NCBI GenBank assembly: GCA_003971905.1
Contig: RSEE01000032.1
Span: 248,001 to 312,000, forward strand
DNA: 64,000 nt
Direction of reading: 5' to 3'
Source of the DNA: Moniliella sp. 'wahieum'
Taxonomy: Eukaryota; Basidiomycota; Moniliellomycetes; Moniliellales; Moniliellaceae
In this document: positions 56,763-64,000 of the stretch, piece after piece
Numbering within the stretch: position 1 is the first letter of the stretch
Layout: every line of letters begins with the position of its first letter
Made by a program: the position numbers and the translations under genes
Notes under the pieces: generated by a model
Seen by the model: the letters and a program-made list of their open reading frames with translations, nothing else
The model's database searches: none
Told to the model about the DNA's origin: nothing

Positions 56763-59700
56763 CTAAACTCCCCGCCGCCCCAGGCCTCCGGTTACAGCGC
56801 GCCAGAACGAGCGAGAGAGAGTAATGCCCCATCGGTCGAAGGTACGAGTAAAAAGTTCACAGACGACCAGGAGCGTGGCATAGCAAAGAATAAAGTTGAT
56901 GAGCATGGCTCCCCAGTATGGGATACCCGCGGCAAGCATCTTGAGTGATGCAGCAGCCCCAATGGACCAAAATACTACACCATGGAGCAAATAGAGGGAG
57001 AAAGCATTCCGTCCAAAAACGTTCCAAAATCGGAGTTGGAAGAAAATGCGGACTGGGGCGCTCAGGTCGCAGAGCAAGAAGAAGGAGATGACGAATACGG
57101 CGTCAGTAACCTTAGGCAAGTACCACAGTTGCGTCGAACCTGACCACTTGTTGGGGGCACCAGTGGCAAAGTTGGGGTGGATGCCCCATTCGTTCTTCGT
57201 ATTCACCACATTAGCATAGTCCAGCCAAGTGATAATGGCGCCGAGGAAGAAAGTGAACCAAGCAAGCATGACCTGCATGGCCCAACTTTTCACGATATTG
57301 ATAGCGCACATCTAGATCGGAAAGAAGAAGGCCAGCCAGGAAAAAGTAGTCGAATCGGTTGGCCCACCATGAGAAGATAATGCAGACCGTGTAGAACGGG
57401 TACCGTTTGCTGGGGGCCTTAATCTCGCGCGCAATCAAGGCGCAGAGCGCGCAGGTCCATGTGCACTGGATAATTACTGGGACAGTCCAGAGAATACCCG
57501 TAGCATAGTGGGAGATGAAGGGGGTGAGCGACGGTGACTGCATCCACCATAGAGAAAGCCACTCTTGGATGAATACGCCCACATGATCAAAGTCTTGATA
57601 GTACGACCAGATGGAGTAAGTGCGTGACGCCAGGCGAGAGGTCCAATAGAAGGCTTGCTGCAACGAGAGAAATCACAAGATCAGTATCACTATAAGTAAA
57701 CAAAGTTGAGAGGGATTCTGTCACGTACCACTTCAATGAGAAAGTAATTGATCATGATGGCTGCTGTGATGGTAACACCCAGACGTGGTACGCGAGTTTG
57801 GATGAGCTGGGCAAGGTGTTGCAAATTTCCACGGTGGAGGTATCGATTGCACACGATGCGGGCCGATAGGACAAAAAAGATGCCGACGTTTAGACCACCA
57901 TTGCATATGATGGGGCCCAAAATCTTGTAGATCCAGTACTCAAATCTGTAGTGCTGACCGTTCCAGTAGGTTGAGTGGTCATGCCGTACCAGAAAATAGA
58001 CAGAAGTGGTGGAGCGACACTAAGAAGCAGGCAAATCCACGGAGACCATCGAGATACTCGACCCGAGCGGCACCTGAGGACGTCGTACGACCCTCACCTT
58101 TGTTGACAAAAATTAGCGGCTTCATTCGTTCACGGATTCTTGCCTTTGGCTCCGGAGGCTCATATATCATCCCGTGATCCACTTGTTCCGGCACTGCGGC
58201 TGCAAGAGTATTTGCCAGCAATCCGTGAGCCATAGAGCGGCGGTCACCCTTAGCGGCTGGAGTCCAGTCAGCAATAGGAGTTACCCAAGCAATGGGCGCC
58301 TGAGAACCATCCTCTAAAATCACCGTAGGGGAGCCGCTCCATGTCTTATGGAGGGAGGCTGCCCTAGTCCATCCTCTCCTCCAAAAGAAGCAGCTGATGT
58401 GGCCGCAGTCATTGAACTGTAAAAGCCGCCACCCGAAACCGAGGGCATAGAGCGAGCGTGGAAGATGGAGACTGGAGTTTGAGTGCCATCCCATTCGTGG
58501 GTGTAGAAGTGCCGGAAGGGAACCCAGCAGGGGTAAGCATGCCCGACCTGTTGAGATCGGACGTTGAGAGCTGGATATGGGGCAAAACATACCCCGATAC
58601 CTTTGAAACGCCCGAGTAGATCGACAGAGAGTCTTGACCTGAGTAGCCCCATGCTTCTGCCGCCTTTTCATCCTCCTCGTCTGATTCATCCGAATCAACC
58701 AGCTCAAAGTCATCGTCTCCCTCCGGCACCAGTATAGCTGGATCCTCCCACTTGTGCATGGCCTCGTTAAACACTTGCTTGTCCACCTCGTCAGCTTCGC
58801 GGGCTGACCCGACTGAGATGACGGATGGAGGGGAAGTGTCGAAAGTGAGCCATCAATTCGAGTCTGATGATCGTGCTCAGCATTGTACCGTTCGTAGAAT
58901 GCAGCCCTTTTGTTGCGCGTGTTTCTAGTCCGTCGAATAGATGCGTGGATGGTGAGAAGGACAAAAATACCACCCGAAATGCTAGCTCCGTAAATAGAGT
59001 ATACTGGAACATGGCGCTAGGCTTCTTGGTGATTTGCTTGACTGTTGCGGACAGGTTAAAAGGTGTACTCTCTCGCAACGTAAAGTCGTCGGTGGAGCAG
59101 ACAGCTGAGCTTAAAGACGAGGCCGCAGTACAAGCTGAATTGAACTGGTCGAGACGCTCAGGCCGAGAGGAGTTGAAGAAAAGGCGGGCATAGATAACTT
59201 GCGCCGTGACCGCTTCGGAAAGAGGAGGGCCTTGGGAGCAGAAGGAACCGTTGGACCAATGCTTGTAAGAAAAGGGAGCTCCCATACTCGGACCTTGCAC
59301 GCCCTTGCCCGACCAGGTCTTAGCATTGGTGACGTTGGAGCCTGTATTGGTAAAAGAAACCGTTTCGGCATCCAGTCCATACGGTACTCGAGTCCATCAG
59401 TTGCCCCCCCATTCATACTTGACTGATTGTATATGTATGGGGTGACCGATTTTGAGCTTGAAGTGTAGGACACTTGGATGTTACCTTGGCCAGGATAGTT
59501 TGTGTTGAAGAAGGCGGTGCGGATCAACTCGGATTGATTCCAAGCCACCTGACGTCCAAGTTGGTTGCCAGCCATATACCGCCCCGGCGGGGGATTGATC
59601 ATGGTACGGAATGAGCCATAGCGCATGTCACGGCGGCGGGTCTGCAGCTGGCTTCCCCAACTGATGCGGTTGTTTGTATCAGCTGGTGACACATCGAGGA

Positions 59701-60046
59701 GGAGGCCAGAGTTATTGGCGCCGAGGCGGGTATTGTTGGCCAAAACACAGAGCGCCAAGTCGCAGAGAAATCATCCTCCACTCGTTGATGCGATTGCTAC
59801 CGATCCAAGCCTCCTGGCCAATGCCCGCATCGCCAGGCTCGTCTCGACCGTAACGGTCAGCATACGGGCCGGTTGGAAAACAATGTCGGTAGCAGCGGAA
59901 GACTCGTTGAAGTAGGTGATGACAGCATCGGTCCACAATGTGGTCGTGACGGGGTCTTGATAGCCGCATTCGCAAGCAGCGCGAGCCCCGCTTGTGCTGA
60001 TAGCCACAACGGCGCCCAGCACCCAGTAGACTAAAGCGATGAGCAT
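56763..60046 (-). CDS. ConA/GH16-like ectodomain fused to acyltransferase-3 domain
   Basis: Apparently one protein of about 1070 residues. The ATG at 60046 opens a signal peptide (MLIALVYWVLGAVVAISTSG). A secreted concanavalin A-like lectin/glucanase-fold domain follows: CGYQDPVTTTLWTDAVITYF, NNSGLLLDVSPADTNN, RRRDMRYGSFRTMI, DGLEYRMDWMP. No clear GH16 ExDxE motif is visible. A membrane helix (IYGASISGGIFVLLTIHAS), basic stop-transfer (RRTRNTRNKRAAFYERYN) and acidic cytosolic linker (DDDFELVDSDESDEEDEKAA) lead into acyltransferase-3: RVEYLDGLRGFACFLVSLHH, NVGIFFVLSARIVCNRYL, and about ten helices to YLLHGVVFWSIGAAAS. An intron is at 57658-57728. The join needs one T restored near 58835; I see no stop between halves in that reading. 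Other indels are present. Two adjacent genes are the alternative. Confidence 0.68.
57658..57728 (-). other. Intron in acyltransferase domain
   Basis: On the minus strand GTACGTGAC...CGTTGCAG, 71 nt, between NYFLIEV and QAFYW. Confidence 0.75.
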
Positions 60047-61555
60047 AGCGGAGAAGTAGGGGTGGAGAAGACGTAAGAATGAACGTGAGAGAGGACAGGT
60101 CGGAACGACAGATATTGAGGAGTGTGCACAGCACTGTGACGATGGGATGTGGTGAGCTGCACCAGGCAGTAGATTGTTGTGTTGTGGGCGAGGACTGAGG
60201 GCAAAGCGAGAGAAGGTGTATGGGGGTGTGGTATAGAAAACCAGCCGGAACGATGTGCGCTTTTTTGGCAGCTCAGCAACTCGCACAGGTCTGGCGGGGC
60301 GGCAGTGGGAGCACTTGTTCCCGGCAGAGCCTGATCAAGAAGGCTCGAGGGCATTTCATACTAACCAACATGTTTCCGCAAAACCCATGATGACATCCTA
60401 CGTCGCATGGAGCCAGTGTGGCAATGTGGCGCCGTCGGGGGGGAGCGAAACGGCGAAACAGCGGTGGTGGCGTCCTCAGGCCTCAGAGAGGCCTTAGAAA
60501 ACAGTGGTGCAGCGTTCCCCCCGTGCTATGTTGTAGACGTGGCGCGAAGTATGCGTGACGCATGACGATCAGCTGTTGAAGCATGTGACTATCCGAGCGC
60601 CCCACCTGCTCGCACAACCGATTGACTCTCACTGCCCTAGTGCCATCTGAATAAGACACCGCGGCAACCACTGATATATTTCCCGCTTGAAACAGGCGCA
60701 CTTGCAGCTTGTGTAGAGCACATCACACGTGCTGTTCGCTTATGCGTCCCACCTTTAAGCTCCACGACTCTTTGCCTCAGCGACTCACCACATGTAATGA
60801 GCGAGCGTCCTGCTCGCACCGAAGGGTGCAATATCCATACGATTCTCTCTAACTGCCATCACATGCACCTTGGGGCCCATACACTGTTGTTTATGAGACC
60901 TCCCTCCCCCCTCATCGATCATCGATCATCCCCTTGGGTGACGTTGTACGACGTACATGTGGCTGGGAGATCCACCAGCATCAAAATCAATGTCACACTG
61001 TGCTTTCTCTCACTACCGCTGAGGGCGTTGGTGACACATGCACATGGGGCCAACAGTGCAACAGCGAAGGAATAAGAGAAGCGCATAATAGACACTGAAC
61101 GCATGACGTGCATGCCTTGTGCACATGTACCAGATATGCGGTACTGTATCCACGTTTCTCTGTTTCTCGCTCCTAATGTATTTGTCCGTGCAGAGCATCC
61201 ATGCACACATGGTCCAATGGGCTCATTATAGCGTTTCTAATAAGCTTGTGCGCGGTGTGGACACCATGCCTTTTTTATATAATAGCTCTGTTGACTGAGT
61301 ACGATAGCAAGCAAGGCGCAAAACATAGAAATAGGAGCAAAGTAAAATAGGGAAGCAAATGGAAGGAGACTCGGTCGGTCTTGTTGGAGAACAACTAGTG
61401 TATCTTTCACACGATCCGAGGGGAACGTATGCTATAGGTGCCAGAGGCGAAGGCGGCGAGCGTGGAACGAGCAGCGTGGGACGAGGCGTTACTTTACTAG
61501 TGGGCAGAGAGGGAGATGAGGGGGCGTCGAGGTCCGTGTCAGGCAGAAGGTTGGG
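60047..61555. other. Intergenic, fusion-gene promoter and KRE6 3' flank
   Basis: The 17-mer made of two overlapping TGATCGATGA words occurs in reverse orientation at 60912-60928. A CTCAGGCCTCAGAG word is near 60477. No gene is visible. Confidence 0.55.
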
Positions 61556-63511
61556 CTAACACGTATCCAGAAGCCGGTTTTTGGGCCAGGAGTACATGGT
61601 GCGCGGGAAGACGGTGTGGTTGGGGTTGTAGTATATGTCAGGATGGTCCTGGATATACTTGGCGGTGGGATAATCGGGCGGATCACAGGATACACGCTCC
61701 TTTCCGGGTTCTTGATACACACGCACATAATCCACCTGCATCGTTCTGGCAAAGTAGATGACGAAGGAAAGGGCGGGAGGGAAGGGTCAGAATATGAAAA
61801 CAAGCATCTGGGGCGGATAGGCGCATACGCAGGAAATGTGATTTCATCAAAGTGGACCGGTTGGAAGCCCGATGAGAGACCAAGGTTGATGATAATGCTC
61901 ATGGGCTCAACAGGGATGAGTCGCTGGGAGATATTGATGGAAGGCTGGGGCGGTATAACGGCGCTGGGAGCGGTCCAGGACTTTTGGCCGTCAACGTACC
62001 AGGTGATGTAGCCTGTTGCATCGTTGTTAAAGTCGGGAACATACTCGAATCCAAACGTGACAAAGCGGGAACCCTCAGCGTCGATGTAAGCTTCGGCGGG
62101 GATGCGCTGGGTACCACTGACAGCCTCTTGATATACCGATCCTGTGTAACTGTTGCGGGTCGCCCCATTGAAGTGCTGGGCCGCGTCAAACGTCCAGTTG
62201 TCGACGGGTCATAGGTGCCGTCTGCAACGACTTTGGTGTCAGCACTTTATTTCTCTTCTTTGCAACGATAGAAGCGGGGAGGGGAACGAGACGCACCTGC
62301 AGACTCTGGGAAGCGTAGCCGATACCGTTTGTGTTCTGAGCCTCTACAATGTCAATTTCCGGAGCGGACCGGCCGACGGTAACATCCGGGCCGGGATGCT
62401 CCTCACCCGGACAAGTGCAAGCGCTGAAGCGCTGACCGGGGAGATAGGAAAGCTTATAATCGTACTGGTATGAGTAGGTACCCTGGGCATGGAGCACGGC
62501 GTGAGGCTCCGTTTTCTCTTTGTTGGTCTGGTTGGGTAGGGCACCATAGTCGCACGAGGTATAGCTGTAGGGCCAAGTGCCATCAGTGGATCCCAGGTAG
62601 CCCGGGCGGGCCAAATTGCCCATAGTCCAAAGACCTGGCCAGAAACCACGAGTTTCCTGGGTTCCGGGCAGTTTCACGGCCATTTCAATGTAGCCGCCTT
62701 GGAAACAGAATTTGTTCCAGGACTGGAGCATGCCGGATTGGAAGTTGAGATTGTGGGTGTCTTTTTGGGTCATGACAACGTTTAGGGCACCACCGGTCGT
62801 GTTGATGGCTTCGGGAGAGTACCATTCATAGTCGTTAGTAGCAGCATAGAAGATATCCTGTGCTTCCCAGAACGGATCGTCGCCCGGCCAAAAAGTCCGC
62901 CCCTCTTGCTCAAACTCGTCCGAGAAGACAAGGTTCATCTGCTGATTATTCGTTTGCGATGTCCAGGACTTGGCACTGTCCGGTGTATCGGGGTCGATGA
63001 GGGATCGCATGGGCAGGTCAGCGACTTGTCCCGAGCCGTTTGTCCCGCCCAAACCGTAGGAGCCAAGGACGTTGTGATCGTGCTTGCGCTCGACAGAGAG
63101 AATGGGGTAACCGGCAAAGAGCATGAGCAGGCCAAGAATGATGAGGGCCATGATAAGCAGATTGAAGAACCCACGGAAGTCCATAGTTCTGCGGTGCACG
63201 CGCTTGCCAGGGGGGTCGGGAGTGTGCAGGTCATCATCTGGCTCGACATCAAGAGAATCCCAGCCTGCCAGGGGACGTTGCGGGAGAGGAGAAAGGTCGG
63301 GAGAGGGAGTGTCGTATGATGTACCAGAGATCATTTTGTGGGTGGAAGACTGGAGACTAGCGGCATCGGACATGGCGGCGTAAGCAGGGCGAGCATGGTT
63401 GGCGCGTAAGCCAGGGCCCTGGCTTTGGGTCTGACTCGTGAAGGCACGGGTTTGGGTGGGAGAGACAGCGCGAGGTGCTGGCAGACGAGTTGGGTACTGC
63501 TCACGGCGCAT
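61556..63511 (-). CDS. KRE6: Beta-glucan synthesis-associated protein Kre6/Skn1
   Basis: A type II membrane protein with a luminal GH16-like domain, needed for beta-1,6-glucan in the wall. The start MRREQYPTRLPAPRAVS is followed by a Ser/Pro-rich cytosolic tail. The anchor FFNLLIMALIILGLLMLFAG lies near residues 110-130. The luminal domain has MNLVFSDEFEQEGRTFWPGD, DPFWEAQDIFYAATNDYEWY, GALNVVMTQKDTHNLNFQSG and the catalytic-type APEIDIVEAQ. It continues with FDAAQHFNGATRNSYTGSVY, ITWYVDGQKSWTAP, EPMSIIINLGLSSGFQ and MQVDYVRVYQEPGKERVSCD, ending PKNRLLDTC. Introns are 62222-62296 and 61746-61828. One frame change lies near 62205. Length of about 599 residues is usual. Confidence 0.96.
61746..61828 (-). 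other. Intron 2 in KRE6-like gene
   Basis: GTATGCGCC...TTTGCCAG, 83 nt, between FPA and TMQVDYVRV. Confidence 0.85.
62222..62296 (-). other. Intron 1 in KRE6-like gene
   Basis: GTGCGTCTC...TCGTTGCAG, 75 nt, after YASQSLQ. Confidence 0.8.
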
Positions 63512-64000
63512 AGCCCGGTTGGACCGCCCGTTGGGAGGCCATGGTGGTTGGTCTGAGGTGGTGGAGAGAACGAAAAAGGTGGTAGTGACAAGGGGAGTAC
63601 GCAGGCGCCGGGTAGATGATTTGCAGAATATGCCAGCGATGCCGGGGCCGACGAGGAAGGAATGACTGGTACGACACGGAAGCCAAAGGTGGGGGCGTAG
63701 GATCTAGTGACTGGAGACTATCGTCGCATGCGATCATCACAGCCCCAGAGGGGTGCAGTGAATAAAGCTGTGGGAGGAATGAGGCCTAGGCGCAGTACTC
63801 TGTTAATGAGGCCGAGGGCTGAAACCAGCGTTGGAAGGTGGAAGGTGTGATATTGAATAGCCTGAGGCCCTGAGGTCCGAGGGTTGGGGGCGTGAGGACC
63901 ACTCAGCTTGAGTGCTCAGCCTGAGTACTGGGTCTCAACGTTCAACGTACTCAGCCGCTCATCGCCACCTTCGATCTGGCAATCGGGGGGGGGGGGGGCG
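63512..64000. repeat. KRE6 upstream region with CTCAG words and terminal G run
   Basis: CTCAG and CAACGTTCAACG words lie at 63900-63960. The window ends in a run of about twelve to fourteen G, possibly a collapse or edge artefact. No gene is seen. Confidence 0.5.

Noticed and set aside
63984-64000. Terminal poly-G as telomere or biological repeat
   Set aside because: It is a single homopolymer at the window edge without a telomeric unit; a sequencing artefact or simple run is likelier.

Overview
The window is nuclear DNA from a fungus, most likely a basidiomycete yeast or smut-like species. The reasons are: GC-rich sequence; short spliceosomal introns (39 to 89 nt, GTATGT/GTACGT/GTAAGT donors, one clear TACTAAT branch site); tRNA genes with introns after position 37; a fungal gene set (chitin synthase, Kre6/Skn1-type glucan protein, Och1-like GT32, Spo71/Mug56-like PH protein, ORM, NCS-1/frequenin); and pyrimidine-rich leaders before CCACCATG starts. 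The species cannot be named from the sequence. No prokaryotic, CRISPR, LTR or virus-like element is visible.

Layout. 0-7 kb: an uncertain Ser/Pro-rich gene, then thioredoxin reductase (-) divergent from eIF4A (+). 7-14.6 kb: tRNA-Val(CAC), a secreted alpha/beta hydrolase (-), a LINE reverse-transcriptase remnant (-) with a second older LINE scrap, tRNA-Arg(TCG) (-), and the sphingolipid regulator ORM (-). 15.5-19.5 kb: RPL32 (-) and RPL16/uL13 (+) sharing a promoter, and an MBL-fold hydrolase. 19.7-24.9 kb: two paralogous zinc alcohol dehydrogenases, back to back, around 2.8 kb of repeat-rich spacer. 26.4-39.1 kb, all plus strand: a Makorin-like RING/CCCH ubiquitin ligase, a protein with two CRAL-TRIO modules, NADPH-cytochrome P450 reductase, and mitochondrial sulfide:quinone oxidoreductase. 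39.8-50.7 kb, plus strand: a Spo71/Mug56-like PH-domain protein, an Och1-like mannosyltransferase, and the kinetochore subunit Dsn1/Mis13. 51.6-63.5 kb, all minus strand: chitin synthase, NCS-1, a probable fusion of a concanavalin A/GH16-like ectodomain to an acyltransferase-3 membrane domain, and a Kre6/Skn1 glucan-synthesis protein.

Themes. The right-hand third is rich in cell-wall and surface-glycan functions: mannosylation, chitin, beta-1,6-glucan, and a possible wall-glycan acyltransferase tethered to a glycan-binding fold. The rest is housekeeping: translation, redox, lipid and membrane homeostasis, chromosome segregation. Intergenic DNA carries dispersed short motifs: CTCAG/GCTCAG clusters, AACGTTCAA words, and an exact 10-mer TGATCGATGA that recurs far above chance and only between genes.

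Caveat. Nearly every long conserved gene is interrupted by single-base indels, often in homopolymers, while its protein stays conserved in shifted frames. In eIF4A, six single-base events (five losses, one gain) restore a length divisible by three. This looks like uncorrected sequencing error, not mass pseudogenisation. CDS spans below therefore run from start to stop of the inferred gene and are not single open frames; introns are given where splice sites could be placed.
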